A stretch of 64,000 bases of DNA from Actomonas aquatica (GCF_019679435.2 NZ_CP139781.1:2170001-2234000); one strand, 5' to 3'. Shown: positions 1 through 8,838, counted from the stretch's first letter. Translations and numbers: made by a program. The notes: a model not told the origin generated them from the letters alone.

Positions 1-95
1 AACACCGCAAAGATGGCCAACGCGCCCAGGGTGAGCACGACCATCTGCCGGCGTTGGGCCGGATTAAACGAGGGCGCTGTCGCGGTTTCGCTCAT
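1..95 (-). CDS. N-terminus of a membrane-anchored protein (partial)
   Basis: Reading leftwards from an ATG at 95 gives MSETATAPSFNPAQRRQ, followed by a hydrophobic stretch (LTLGALAIFAV) that runs off the window edge. This looks like a short cytoplasmic N-terminus followed by a membrane anchor. The start lies 26 bases downstream of the SCO gene stop on the same strand, so the two are probably co-transcribed. By position it may be another oxidase-assembly or respiratory protein, but too little is visible to name a family. Confidence 0.6.
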   Translation of the reverse strand, partial: MSETATAPSFNPAQRRQMVVLTLGALAIFAV

Positions 96-121
96 AGGTT
101 TCGTCTCGGGCTGGCTCTGCT

Positions 122-1042
122 TCAGCGCACGATCTTGCGCACAAACTGTTGGGTGTCCCAGCGGCTGCCATCCGCGCGATCGATGATGCGGCCCTCTTCG
201 TTCACCAAGAGCGTCGCGAGCGTGTGTTGAATGAGCGGCCCCTCGACTTCGGCCAACACGCCGAGCTGGCGCAGCAGGTCTTTGATGGCCGACTCCGGAC
301 CGGTGAGAAAGCTGTAGTTGCTGGTGTCGATGCCGCGCGCCGCCGCGTAGTCGCGCAGCACGCCAGGCGTATCGTATTCCGGATCGAAGGTGACCGAGAT
401 GAGCTCGAGTTGATCACTCTTGCCGGCCGCCGCGACGCCTTCCTGCACCGTCATCATGTTGGTCACCGCCGCCGGACACATCGTCGCGATCGGGCAACGC
501 GTGTAGATGAAGTTGATCACCACCTTCTTGCCCCGGAAGCGGTTCATATCGACGACCTGACCACTCTGATCATACAGCGAAAAGTCGGGCAGGTTCTCGC
601 CCACCGCGCGGTAAACCTTGCTGCCGCGAATGACCGTGTCCTCGTGCAACTCGGCGGCGGCGGCGGCGATCTGTGACTCGGACAAACCGTCCTGCACCCA
701 GATGTGCGCGAGACGGAAGACGCCGTTGGCTTCTTCGATGAGGCGCGCGCGGATGCGTTGGCCGGCCTCAAGATTGGCGAGGTCACCCGCGCCGGCTTGG
801 AACTCCATCACCATTTGCGGCATGTAGTCGGGGATGGGGTCGTGGTCGACGAGCAGGGTGCCGCGTTCGAGATCGACCTTCACGATTTGCCCGGTGAGCG
901 GACGGCCGGGCACCGGCAGTCGTTCGGGTTGCGCTGCCTTTTCGGCGCGGTTGCATGCGGTGAGCAACAGCGCGGTGGTCACGAGGCTCACGCCCAACCA
1001 ACGGCGGACGCAGCACGAGAACCCGGCAATCTTCGAAGTCAT
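122..1042 (-). CDS. SCO1/SenC-family copper chaperone lipoprotein with CusF-like domain
   Basis: This is a 306-residue protein. The start at 1042 precedes a lipoprotein signal peptide with lipobox LTAC (lipidated Cys30). Residues about 47-120 resemble the small CusF-like copper-binding module (a DYMPQMVMEF segment). Residues about 145-306 form the thioredoxin-fold SCO domain. SCO proteins deliver copper to the CuA or CuB site of haem-copper oxidases on the outer face of the inner membrane. The metal-binding cysteines are Cys183 and Cys189, in the spacing CPIATMCP (Cx5C) instead of the usual CxxxC; the downstream ligand His is His273. It is divergent from ctaA-ctaB-DUF420, which fits oxidase assembly. 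The family call is firm; the exact oxidase target is not visible. Confidence 0.9.
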   Translation of the reverse strand: MTSKIAGFSCCVRRWLGVSLVTTALLLTACNRAEKAAQPERLPVPGRPLTGQIVKVDLERGTLLVDHDPIPDYMPQMVMEFQAGAGDLANLEAGQRIRARLIEEANGVFRLAHIWVQDGLSESQIAAAAAELHEDTVIRGSKVYRAVGENLPDFSLYDQSGQVVDMNRFRGKKVVINFIYTRCPIATMCPAAVTNMMTVQEGVAAAGKSDQLELISVTFDPEYDTPGVLRDYAAARGIDTSNYSFLTGPESAIKDLLRQLGVLAEVEGPLIQHTLATLLVNEEGRIIDRADGSRWDTQQFVRKIVR

Positions 1043-1138
1043 GTGCTCACGGATTCCCCGGCAGATAGATTTGTCAAAGGGAATGCGGCTCGTAGGGTGA
1101 CCCGCTCTCCCCTTCCGCCCCGCCGCTTTCTGCCCACC

Positions 1139-2098
1139 ATGCCGTTGCTCAGCACGTCCGCCCGTTCTTCCAGCTACCAACCCGGTTTGGCGTGGTTCGC
1201 CACGCTCGGCGGCATCTGGGTGTTTGTGCTGGTGATGCTCGGCGCGTTCACCACCAGCATCGGCGCCGGCATGATCTTTCTCGATTGGCCGCTCTCCAAT
1301 GGATCGCTCAATCCCGACGGCTGGCTGAGCGACATCATGATGTTTGCCGAGCACTCCCATCGCCTGAGCGCCGGCATGATGTCCTTTATCACCATCGGCA
1401 TCTGGTTGGCTGTTTGGAAAAAGGAAGCGCGCGCCTGGGTGCGGCACGTCGCGCTCTTCGCCGTGGCCCTGGTGTTCGTGCAGGCGCTGGTTGGCGGACT
1501 GCGGGTGCTGCTCGACCACATCTTCCTCGATTCGGTCAGCGTAGGTCGCCTCTTCGCCATGCTGCACGCCTGCCTCGCGCAGGTCTACGTGTGCACCCTG
1601 CTCACCATCGCGCTCGCGCTGTCGCGCCCCTGGATCGAAGCCTCGGCCCGCTCCGACGGACTGGCCGCCCTGTCTCGCCTCGGCCGGTGGTGTTGCGGGC
1701 TGTTGCTGCTCCAACTCGCCATCGCGGCGATCATGCGTCATAGCTACGCCGGCATGGCTATCCCCACCTTCCCGCTGAGCTCCGCCGACGGCGACCTGTT
1801 GCCGCCGCTGTGGAATTTCCGGGTCGGCATTCACTTCGCCCATCGCGTGATGGCGGTCGTGCTGAGCGTGGCGCTCATCACTTACGCCGTGAAGCTGGCC
1901 AAAGCACACCTCGGCGGCGCCGGCACCACCATTGCGACGCTGCTCGTCGCTCAAGTCGCCCTCGGCGCCTCGGTCATTTGGACCACCCGCAATCCCTACG
2001 TGACGACCGGTCACGTGCTGGTGGGCGCCCTGCTGCTCGCCACCACTTACGGCGCCACCCTGTGGACCATGCGCCGGGAAGGGAGGGTCAGCGTATGA
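1139..2098 (+). CDS. ctaA: Heme A synthase (COX15/CtaA family)
   Basis: A 319-residue polytopic membrane protein with about eight transmembrane segments. It converts haem O to haem A for aa3-type oxidases. Conserved histidines expected to bind haem appear in four helices: EHSHRLSAG, MLHACLAQ, HFAHRVMAV and TGHVLVGAL. The ATG at 1139 is chosen because the hydrophobic core starts 20 residues later; the open frame extends upstream through the intergenic region without family signal. Its stop overlaps the ctaB start by four bases (ATGA), so the two genes are translationally coupled. It is divergent from the SCO gene, with about 95 bases between the starts. Confidence 0.92.
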   Translation: MPLLSTSARSSSYQPGLAWFATLGGIWVFVLVMLGAFTTSIGAGMIFLDWPLSNGSLNPDGWLSDIMMFAEHSHRLSAGMMSFITIGIWLAVWKKEARAWVRHVALFAVALVFVQALVGGLRVLLDHIFLDSVSVGRLFAMLHACLAQVYVCTLLTIALALSRPWIEASARSDGLAALSRLGRWCCGLLLLQLAIAAIMRHSYAGMAIPTFPLSSADGDLLPPLWNFRVGIHFAHRVMAVVLSVALITYAVKLAKAHLGGAGTTIATLLVAQVALGASVIWTTRNPYVTTGHVLVGALLLATTYGATLWTMRREGRVSV

Positions 2099-3012
2099 GT
2101 TCGAACGACGCCGCTTCGGCCTCCGCCCATGAACCGCCCGTCGCGGCGGCCGGTCGTTTTGCCGACTACGTGGAGCTCACCAAACCGCGGCTCAGCATGC
2201 TGTCGGTCATCACCGCCATGGTCGGTTACCTTGTGGTGAAGGCGCCGTGGGAGTGGACCCATTTCATTGCCACCATGGTCGGCACCTCCGCCTGCGCCGG
2301 CGGTGTCGCGTCGCTCAATCAATGGATGGAGCGCGACACCGACGCCAAGATGCACCGAACTGCCGACCGTCCCCTGCCCTCCGGCAAAGTGCCCGATGGC
2401 GCTGCCTTTGTGCTCGGTTGGGGCCTGTGTTTTGGCGGCTGTTTCCTGCTCTTCGCGCTGGCCAGTCCGCTCGCCGCCGCTTTTGCCCTCGCGACCATCG
2501 TGACCTACCTCGCGTGGTATACGCCCGCCAAGCGCTGGTCCAAGTGGAGCACCGAGATCGGCGCCATCGCCGGCGCCTTTCCGCCCCTCATCGGTTACGC
2601 CGCCGCTCACGGTGGCATGGAACCGCTGGGGTGGGTCTTGTTTGGCCTGCTGGCCTTTTGGCAAATCCCGCACTTCATGGCCATCGCCTGGACTTACCGG
2701 GAGGACTACAGCGCGGTCGATTTTCCGATGTTGCCGGTGCGCGACCGCGACGGCCAAACCGTCGCCCTCTGGTCGCTGGTCAACACCGTCGCCGTGGTGA
2801 TCGTGAGCGCCCTGCCAAGCTTCATGGGCGATGCGACCTGGATCTACTTCGGCGTGACGGTGCTGCTCGGGCTCTGGTTCATGATGCGCGCCGTCGCTTT
2901 CCTGCGCAAAGACGGCCGCGACCAAGCCGCCCGCAAACTGTTTTTCGCCTCCATCGGCTGGCTTCCGTTGCAGCTTGGTGCACTGGTGATCGATCGCCTC
3001 TTCTTGGTATGA
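2095..3012 (+). CDS. ctaB: Heme O synthase (protoheme IX farnesyltransferase)
   Basis: A 305-residue UbiA-family prenyltransferase with multiple transmembrane helices. It attaches a farnesyl group to haem B to give haem O, the substrate of CtaA. The first Asp-rich loop reads NQWMERDTDAKMHRTADRPL, the typical prenyl-diphosphate/Mg2+ site, and the second loop includes YTPAKRWSKWSTEIGA. A 30-residue polar N-terminus precedes the first helix. The ATG at 2095 overlaps the ctaA stop, and its own stop overlaps the DUF420 start at 3009. Together the three genes form a tight oxidase-assembly operon. Confidence 0.94.
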   Translation: MSSNDAASASAHEPPVAAAGRFADYVELTKPRLSMLSVITAMVGYLVVKAPWEWTHFIATMVGTSACAGGVASLNQWMERDTDAKMHRTADRPLPSGKVPDGAAFVLGWGLCFGGCFLLFALASPLAAAFALATIVTYLAWYTPAKRWSKWSTEIGAIAGAFPPLIGYAAAHGGMEPLGWVLFGLLAFWQIPHFMAIAWTYREDYSAVDFPMLPVRDRDGQTVALWSLVNTVAVVIVSALPSFMGDATWIYFGVTVLLGLWFMMRAVAFLRKDGRDQAARKLFFASIGWLPLQLGALVIDRLFLV

Positions 3013-3443
3013 CGATTCACGACATCCCCGCCCTCAACGCCATGCTCAATGGCCTCGCCACGCTCCTGATGACCTTCGGCTTCGGCTTCATCAAGGCCGG
3101 TTACCGCGACGCCCACCGCAAGGCGATGCTCGCCGCCGGCGGCGTGTCGGCGATCTTCCTGGTCGGTTACGTCGCCCACAAAATCGCCGTGCAGGGCGTG
3201 CACACCCCCTTCGGCGGCGAAGGCGCGATCAAGGGCATCTACTATGCGATGCTCATCTCCCACATCCTGCTCGCCATGAGCATCGCCTACCTCGTGCCGC
3301 GCACCTTCTGGTTCGCCATCAAGGGCAACTATGAGCGGCACAAAAAGTGGGCCCGCTGGACCTTCCCCATCTGGTATTACGTGAGTGTGACCGGCGTCCT
3401 GGTCTACTTTTTCCTCTACCGCTGGTGGCCCGCCACGGCCTGA
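3009..3443 (+). CDS. DUF420 membrane protein of oxidase-assembly cluster
   Basis: A 144-residue protein with four predicted transmembrane helices, matching the DUF420 family (CtaM-like/YozB-like) found beside ctaA/ctaB and SCO genes in many bacteria. Recognisable points are the N-terminal PALNAMLNGLATLLM helix, HKIAVQGVHTPFGGEG, and the ending YRWWPATA. In Firmicutes a related protein (CtaM) is needed for aa3 oxidase activity; the role here is inferred from that and from the four-base overlap with ctaB. It is the last gene of the operon, before a palindromic repeat that faces a convergent gene. Confidence 0.85.
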   Translation: MTIHDIPALNAMLNGLATLLMTFGFGFIKAGYRDAHRKAMLAAGGVSAIFLVGYVAHKIAVQGVHTPFGGEGAIKGIYYAMLISHILLAMSIAYLVPRTFWFAIKGNYERHKKWARWTFPIWYYVSVTGVLVYFFLYRWWPATA

Positions 3444-3482
3444 GCCGAGCCGCTACAAATCCTCATCCAGATACAGCCATTT

Positions 3483-3572
3483 CGGGCGTAAAGCCCGACC
3501 CACAAATCGGTTACTCTGTCTGATGTGGGTCGGGCTCTTGCCCGCCTCGGGCGCGGTTACGCCCGACATCCC
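3483..3572. repeat. Family A intergenic palindrome between convergent genes
   Basis: The left arm CGGGCGTAAAGCCCGACC... (3483-3504) is mirrored by TGTGGGTCGGGCT (3524-3536) across a 19-base loop. A second copy of the terminal motif (TTACGCCCGACATCC) follows at 3558-3572. The same arms recur near 28.7, 52.3 and 54.2 kb. It lies between the convergent DUF420 and sugar-isomerase genes, so it could act as a bidirectional terminator, although no T-tract is evident. Confidence 0.8.
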
Positions 3573-3613
3573 TACTTCTGTAACCACCAACTCGGCGAAC
3601 GCGCCAGAGCGGC

Positions 3614-4561
3614 TCAGCCGAAACGTTTTTCAACCAAGGCGTCGACGCGCTCCTTGGACATCAACACGTGTCGCGGCGTGGTGCGCGGACTCAGTTCCAA
3701 GGTAAGCCGATGGTGCGGCTCCCAGAATGAGCTGATCATGTCGAAATCGATCTGCCCATAACCCACCGGCTGATGGTCATCGTCATCCGCGACGTCGTGC
3801 AGGTGGAAGCCCAGCAGGCGGCTGGCGTTCTTCTCCAAATGCTCACGGTGACTGATGACGCCCATGTTCTGCTTGAGCTCGGCATGGCCCGTGTCGTGCC
3901 AATAGCCGCAGTGCCGCTGCTCGGGCATCGCATCAAAAAAGGCCGGAAAGTCGTCATCGAGCGGCAGCTCTTGGAACTTCTCCCGATTCTCGCAGGCGAT
4001 CATGACCTTCTTTTCGAGGCAGCGTTCGCGAATCTCTTCCAGGCTCGCCAGCACCTGCTCCCAGTAGGGCGGCATGCGCTTGCGCTGCTTGGCCAGCGCC
4101 TTCTCCAGCACCTTCCGGTAGCCCGGGTCCTTGGCCACATCGAGCTCCGAGTGCATGCGCCGGTAGGCCTTCACCTTGCGCACCGGATTGGTCCAAAAGA
4201 AGTGCACGCTGCCGAGGTGCGTCACCATGACCGACGCGCCCACCTGCGCGGTGAAGTCGATCGACTTGAGGGTGTGCCGGAGCCACTGGTCGTGCTCCTT
4301 GTGCGTCGCGTTCGACGGCTCAAACAGGTTGGGCGCCGAATGGTTGATGCCGGTGGGTAGCGGACAAAAATTGTGCGTCGAAGTGATCTGGATCAGCCCC
4401 TCTTCGACTGCCCGCAGAATCCCTGGCACCAGCACGATGCGCGTCCCGTGGCTCAGCTCCGCATAGTCGAAACCGAGGTCGCGAATCTCCTTGAGCATCG
4501 CGTAGCCATCGGTGTGGCGGTAGGAGTTCCAGCAGGTTGATAGCGCCAGGGTCGGCTTCAC
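3614..4561 (-). CDS. Xylose isomerase-like TIM-barrel protein (sugar phosphate isomerase/epimerase family)
   Basis: A 315-residue protein of the AP endonuclease 2/xylose isomerase-like TIM-barrel superfamily. Supporting segments are ALSTCWNS at the N-terminus, FDYAELSHG, TSTHNFCPLP, MVTHLGSVHF, IACENREKF and GYWHDTGHAEL near residue 210, where His and Glu residues at strand ends would bind a divalent metal. The substrate cannot be read from sequence; members act on sugars, inositols or hydroxypyruvate. It ends in the intergenic palindrome shared with the DUF420 gene, and rpsU lies upstream on the same strand across about 170 bases that include the rpsU terminator, so it probably has its own promoter. 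Confidence 0.8.
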   Translation of the reverse strand: MKPTLALSTCWNSYRHTDGYAMLKEIRDLGFDYAELSHGTRIVLVPGILRAVEEGLIQITSTHNFCPLPTGINHSAPNLFEPSNATHKEHDQWLRHTLKSIDFTAQVGASVMVTHLGSVHFFWTNPVRKVKAYRRMHSELDVAKDPGYRKVLEKALAKQRKRMPPYWEQVLASLEEIRERCLEKKVMIACENREKFQELPLDDDFPAFFDAMPEQRHCGYWHDTGHAELKQNMGVISHREHLEKNASRLLGFHLHDVADDDDHQPVGYGQIDFDMISSFWEPHHRLTLELSPRTTPRHVLMSKERVDALVEKRFG

Positions 4562-4649
4562 AGGGAGGTTAGAAAAGACGAAATCAGAAACAGGAGCAAC
4601 TCAGGTCGTCCAAGTGTGAGTCGCTTGCAGAAAAGACGGATCAAGGCAC

Positions 4650-4689
4650 AAAAAAACCGCGCCCGCGAACAACGTTCGACCGGCGCGGT
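4650..4689 (-). terminator. Intrinsic terminator after rpsU
   Basis: On the reverse strand ACCGCGCC (4689-4682) pairs with GGGCGCGGT (4664-4656), followed immediately by a run of T residues (4656-4650). It lies 45 bases past the rpsU stop. Confidence 0.85.
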
Positions 4690-4733
4690 GGGGAAAAAGG
4701 CTCGGTTCGTCGCGCGTGGCGACGACAGCGGGA

Positions 4734-4931
4734 TCAACCCTCGTGGCGACGGCGCAGCATCTGGGTGAAGGCCATGACCTTCTCCTTGCGGCGACGCTTC
4801 GCGCAGGGCTTCTCGAAGTAACGCTTGGCGCGAACACCCTTGATGATGTTCTCGCGTTCGAGCTTCTTCTTCAGGCGACGCAGGGCGCGGTCGACCGGCT
4901 CGCTTTTGCGGATTTTGATTTCGATGGGCAT
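4734..4931 (-). CDS. rpsU: 30S ribosomal protein bS21
   Basis: A 65-residue, very basic protein. It starts MPIEIKIRKSEPVDRALRRL and continues with the typical KKKLERENII...KRYFEKP core and a Lys/Arg-rich tail (KRRRKEKVMAFTQMLRRR). bS21 sits near the mRNA platform of the small subunit and takes part in initiation. The length is within the family range of 55-75. It is monocistronic, with a clear intrinsic terminator downstream. The family match is unambiguous. Confidence 0.97.
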   Translation of the reverse strand: MPIEIKIRKSEPVDRALRRLKKKLERENIIKGVRAKRYFEKPCAKRRRKEKVMAFTQMLRRRHEG

Positions 4932-5090
4932 GTCGTAGGACGTGTTTCTGAAAGGGAAAAAGGCTCATAGCGCCAAAGCGTGGCCTCTGCGTCAACGGCA
5001 ATCTTTAGCCGCCCCATCTGCGCCAAAAAGGCGCCGCTTGATTTCCATTTCAGCGTTTCAGCTTTCTGATTTCAGCTTTTCCCTACGCCC

Positions 5091-8000
5091 GTGCCCGCCG
5101 ATCCGAGTTTCGCCCACCTTCACGTTCACACCGATTATTCCCTGCTCGACGGAGCCTGCCGCATCGACCGGCTGATGGGCCGCGCCAGCGAGCTCGGCAT
5201 GACCGCGCTCGCTCTCACCGACCACGGTAACCTCTTCGGCGCCATCGCGTTCTACAACGCCGCCAAGGCCGCCGGCATCAAGCCGCTCATCGGCTGCGAG
5301 CTCTACATGACCACCGGCTCCCGCCTCGAAAAGAAGGGACGCGCCGAGGACGGCAAGAGCTACTACCACCTGGGCCTCCTCGCCAAAAACCTCACCGGCT
5401 ACCAGAACCTGCTCAAGCTGGTCTCCGACTCCCACCTGCGCGGTTTTTATTACAAACCCCGCACCGACATGGAGACCCTCGCCCAATATTCCGAGGGCCT
5501 CATCGGCTTCACCGGCTGCCTCGCCTCCCTCGTCCCCCAGCTCCTCCTGCACGATCGCGAAGAGGAAGCCCGCGAGGCCTGCGCTAAGTTCGTCGATATC
5601 TTCGGCAAGGAGAACTACTTCGTCGAAATCCAGGACCACGGCATCCCCGAGCAGAAGAAGATCATTCCCGGCCTCATCAAGCTGGGCGAGGAGTTCGACC
5701 TGAAACTCATCGCCACCAACGACGTCCACTACGTCAACGCCGACGACGCCCAGCCGCACGACGCCCTGCTCTGCATCCAGACCGGCTCCAAGCTGGCCGA
5801 GGAAAACCGCATGCGTTTCTCCGGCGACCAGTTCTACCTCAAGTCGCGCGCCGAGATGGAACGGGTCTTCCCAGAGTTCCCCGAGTCCATTCTCAACACC
5901 CAGCTGGTCGCCGAGATGTGCGACCTCGCCATCCCCTTCCCCAAGGGCTCCGAGCGTTACCCCAAGTATCCGCTGCCCCCGGAAATTTCCTCCAAGTATT
6001 CGCCTGCCGAATACCTTCACCAGCTCTGCGTCGAGGGCCTGAAGGACCGCTACGACGTCGATTACGATTCCATCGCCGCTCACGAGAACGTCGCCGCCAA
6101 ACTCGACCTGCTCAACAACCGCCCCGAAGGCGAAAAACCCAAGCCGCCCGACTACTCCGGCCTCGATAGCGCCGAAGAGCTCGTCGTCCGTCTCGGCTAC
6201 GAGCAGGCCATCATCAACGTCACCGGCTTCGTCGACTACTTCCTTGTCGTGTGGGACTTCATCAACTGGGCCCGCGAACACGAGATCCCCGTCGGTCCCG
6301 GCCGTGGTTCCGGTGCCGGCTGCCTCGTCGCCTACCTGCTGACCATCACCAACATCGACCCGATGCGGTTCGGTCTGCTCTTCGAACGTTTCCTCAACCC
6401 GGAACGTATCTCCCCGCCCGACTTCGATATCGACTTCTGCATGCGCCGCCGCGTCGAGGTGATCGACTACGTGCGCGAGAAATACGGCCGCGACTGCGTC
6501 GCCAACATCATCACCTACGGCACCCTCGGCGCCAAGATGGTCATCCGCGACGTCTCCCGCGTGCACGACCTCGCCTTCGCCGACGCCGACCGGCTCGCGA
6601 AGATGATTCCCGACGAGCTCAACATCTCGCTCACCGATTCCATCGAGAAGTCTTCCGAGCTGCGCACCGAGATCGACCGCAACCCGATGGCCAAGAAGAT
6701 CGTCACCGCCGGTCTCGTCCTCGAGGGCATGGTGCGCAACACCGGCAAACACGCCGCCGGCATCATCATCACCGACCAGCCGCTGGAGAACTTCGTCCCC
6801 CTCACCCTGCAGGAAGGCGACGTCACCGTGCAGTTCTCCATGAAGGCCGTGGATAAACTCGGCCTGCTGAAGATGGACTTCCTCGGCCTCAAGACGCTCA
6901 CCGTCATCTCCGACGCCGTCGCCAACGTCCGCCGCACCCAGCAGATGCCGGACTTCTCCATCGACGACGTCTCCCTCGAGGACCCCAAAACCTACGAGCT
7001 GCTCAACGCCGGCAAAACCGTCGGCGTGTTCCAGCTCGAATCGCCGGGCATGCAGAACGCCTCCCGCCAGGTGGGCATCTCCAACATCGACGACATCAAC
7101 GCCATCTCGGCCCTCTACCGGCCGGGCCCGATGCAGTTCATCCCCGACTACGCCCGCGGTAAACACAACCCGGCCTCGGTCCAGTATCCCCACGAGCTCC
7201 TCGAGCCCGTCCTCCGCGAAACCTTCGGCATCATCGTCTACCAGGAACAGGTGATGGAGTGTGCCAAGGTCATCGCCGGTTATTCCCTCGGTGGCGCCGA
7301 CATGCTCCGCCGCGCCATGGGTAAGAAAGACCAGAAGGCCATGGATGAGCAGCGCCAGATCTTCATCAAGGGCGCCAAGGAGAAGCACGACATCTCCGCC
7401 ACCAAAGCCAACGAGATCTTCGACCTCCTCAACAAGTTCGCCCAATACGGCTTCAACAAATCCCACTCCGCCGCCTACGCCGTCGTCGCCTACCAGACGG
7501 CGTATTTGAAAGCCAACTACCCGGTCGAGTTCATGGCCGCCGTGCTCACCGCCGAGCTCGGCAACGCCGAAAAGGTGTCCCACTTCATCGATGAAGCCCT
7601 CGCCATGGGCATCGAGGTGCAGGGCCCCGACGTGAACGAATCCCGCGAAAACTTCGCCCCGGTCGCCGGCGGCAAAATCCGCTTCGGTCTCGCCGGCATC
7701 AAGGGCGTGGGTGAAGCCGCCTCCCTCAAGATCATCGAGGAGCGCGAAGCCAACGGGCACTTCGAGAACTTCGACGACTTCATCGCCCGCGTCGACGGCA
7801 AGGCCGCCAACAAACGCGTCCTCGAACACCTCGTCAAAACCGGCGCCTTCGATTTCTCCGGCGAGCCGCGCAAGGGCATCTTCGAGCGCATCGACTCCGC
7901 CATCGCCGCCGCCGCCGAGCAGGCCCGCGACCGCGCCGCCGGCCAAAACAACTTCCTCGACATGCTGGCCGAACCCGAGCCGCCGAAACCTGCCGGCAAT

Positions 8001-8738
8001 CGAAAATCCGAAATCAAAAATCTGAAACCCGACGACGTCACCGACTTCACGTCATCGGAAAAACTCGCCTTCGAAAAGGAGCTGCTCGGCTTCTACGTCT
8101 CCGGCCACCCGATGAACACCTACATCGGTCTCGCCGACGCGCTCGACACCTACGACCTCGACGAGCTGCTGGAACAGGAGGACCGCACGCCCTTCCGCAT
8201 CTGCGGCATCGCCGGTGGCCTGCAGAAAAAACTCTCCAAAAAGGACAACCGCCCCTGGGTCGCCTTCTCCCTCGCCACCAAACAGGCCACCCTGCAGCTC
8301 AACATGTTTGCCAACGCCTACGAGGAATACGGCGAGGTGCTCAGCGAAAACGCCCCGGTTGTCATCTGCGGCACGGTCATGGTCAACGAAGAGGGTGCCC
8401 GCCTCAACGTCCGCGAGGCGTATCATCTGCCCAACTACGTCGCCTCCAACATCAAGCGCGTCACCTGGCTGCTCGATCCGGCCAATACCGACAACAGCTC
8501 CTTCCTGCGCAGTCTGCGGCCCATCATCGACGGCCAGTCCGGTCCCACCTCCACCAGCCTCGGTTTCGTGGGCCCCGACCGCTCCGTCGCCATCGCCGAC
8601 ATCTCCACCGCCCTCGACTGGAAACTCTCCGGCGAAATCTTCCAGGTCCTGCGCAACCACCCCGCCGTCGTCGGCGTGCAAATCGAGACCGCCCCCTTCG
8701 AACTCAAACAGACCCAGCGCTGGGGTAAACGGCGCTAA
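5091..8738 (+). CDS. dnaE: DNA polymerase III alpha subunit
   Basis: A 1215-residue replicative polymerase, slightly longer than the 1160 residues of E. coli DnaE. The N-terminal PHP domain begins HLHVHTDYSLLDGA (residues 9-22) with its metal-binding histidines kept, so it may retain 3'-5' exonuclease or phosphoesterase activity. The palm catalytic aspartates are Asp444 and Asp446 (PPDFDIDFC) and Asp596 (LLKMDFLGLKTL). The (HhH)2 region, a tower/beta-binding segment and an OB-fold (residues about 1035-1130) follow. The start is GTG at 5091, because the family N-terminus begins directly after it. Between the polymerase core and OB-fold, residues about 970-980 (RKSEIKNLKP) are encoded by an A-rich stretch (7998-8027) unlike the rest of the gene. 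Confidence 0.96.
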   Translation: MPADPSFAHLHVHTDYSLLDGACRIDRLMGRASELGMTALALTDHGNLFGAIAFYNAAKAAGIKPLIGCELYMTTGSRLEKKGRAEDGKSYYHLGLLAKNLTGYQNLLKLVSDSHLRGFYYKPRTDMETLAQYSEGLIGFTGCLASLVPQLLLHDREEEAREACAKFVDIFGKENYFVEIQDHGIPEQKKIIPGLIKLGEEFDLKLIATNDVHYVNADDAQPHDALLCIQTGSKLAEENRMRFSGDQFYLKSRAEMERVFPEFPESILNTQLVAEMCDLAIPFPKGSERYPKYPLPPEISSKYSPAEYLHQLCVEGLKDRYDVDYDSIAAHENVAAKLDLLNNRPEGEKPKPPDYSGLDSAEELVVRLGYEQAIINVTGFVDYFLVVWDFINWAREHEIPVGPGRGSGAGCLVAYLLTITNIDPMRFGLLFERFLNPERISPPDFDIDFCMRRRVEVIDYVREKYGRDCVANIITYGTLGAKMVIRDVSRVHDLAFADADRLAKMIPDELNISLTDSIEKSSELRTEIDRNPMAKKIVTAGLVLEGMVRNTGKHAAGIIITDQPLENFVPLTLQEGDVTVQFSMKAVDKLGLLKMDFLGLKTLTVISDAVANVRRTQQMPDFSIDDVSLEDPKTYELLNAGKTVGVFQLESPGMQNASRQVGISNIDDINAISALYRPGPMQFIPDYARGKHNPASVQYPHELLEPVLRETFGIIVYQEQVMECAKVIAGYSLGGADMLRRAMGKKDQKAMDEQRQIFIKGAKEKHDISATKANEIFDLLNKFAQYGFNKSHSAAYAVVAYQTAYLKANYPVEFMAAVLTAELGNAEKVSHFIDEALAMGIEVQGPDVNESRENFAPVAGGKIRFGLAGIKGVGEAASLKIIEEREANGHFENFDDFIARVDGKAANKRVLEHLVKTGAFDFSGEPRKGIFERIDSAIAAAAEQARDRAAGQNNFLDMLAEPEPPKPAGNRKSEIKNLKPDDVTDFTSSEKLAFEKELLGFYVSGHPMNTYIGLADALDTYDLDELLEQEDRTPFRICGIAGGLQKKLSKKDNRPWVAFSLATKQATLQLNMFANAYEEYGEVLSENAPVVICGTVMVNEEGARLNVREAYHLPNYVASNIKRVTWLLDPANTDNSSFLRSLRPIIDGQSGPTSTSLGFVGPDRSVAIADISTALDWKLSGEIFQVLRNHPAVVGVQIETAPFELKQTQRWGKRR
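7998..8027. repeat. A-rich repeat-like stretch inside dnaE
   Basis: The bases AATCGAAAATCCGAAATCAA and the following AAATCTGAAA interrupt an otherwise about 65-70% GC gene, in frame, at an interdomain linker. The wording resembles the non-coding stretch just upstream of dnaE (TTTCAGCTTTCTGATTTCAG, reverse complement) and a stretch in sucB at 43236-43260. I infer insertion of a short repeat-like sequence into a tolerant linker. Confidence 0.45.
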
Positions 8739-8768
8739 ACCGGGGCACGTTGCCCCTCCCTGCTTACG

Positions 8769-8802
8769 GTGCCCATTAGCCTCCTGATTGGCTCATGGGC
8801 AC
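8769..8802. promoter_or_regulatory. Strong hairpin between dnaE and porin gene
   Basis: GTGCCCAT (8769-8776) pairs with ATGGGCAC (8795-8802). The inner bases AGCC and GGCT extend the stem to about 12 pairs around the loop TCCTGATT. No T-tract follows, so it is not a classic terminator. It lies 97-130 bases before the porin start and could be a dnaE 3' end or part of a porin leader. Confidence 0.5.
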
Positions 8803-8815
8803 ATTCACGTAATCG

Positions 8816-8838
8816 GGGATATATCCCTAAAGTATACT
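8816..8838 (+). promoter_or_regulatory. Palindrome GGGATATATCCC and -10-like TATACT before porin operon
   Basis: A perfect 12-base palindrome (8816-8827) is followed six bases later by TATACT (8833-8838), a good -10 hexamer. The region is much richer in AT than its surroundings. No convincing -35 at 17 bases was found. It is a candidate operator/promoter for the porin-PstS-chemoreceptor operon. Confidence 0.4.

Noticed and set aside
122..2014. Full-length reading of the SCO frame up to 2014
   Set aside because: The extra upstream 324 codons run antisense to ctaA and are low-complexity; a lipoprotein signal right after the ATG at 1042 marks the real start.
5058..7946. A 962-codon open frame on the - strand antisense to dnaE
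   Set aside because: Composition is dominated by Gly, Val, Asp and Glu, mirroring dnaE codons; dnaE itself has clear catalytic motifs.
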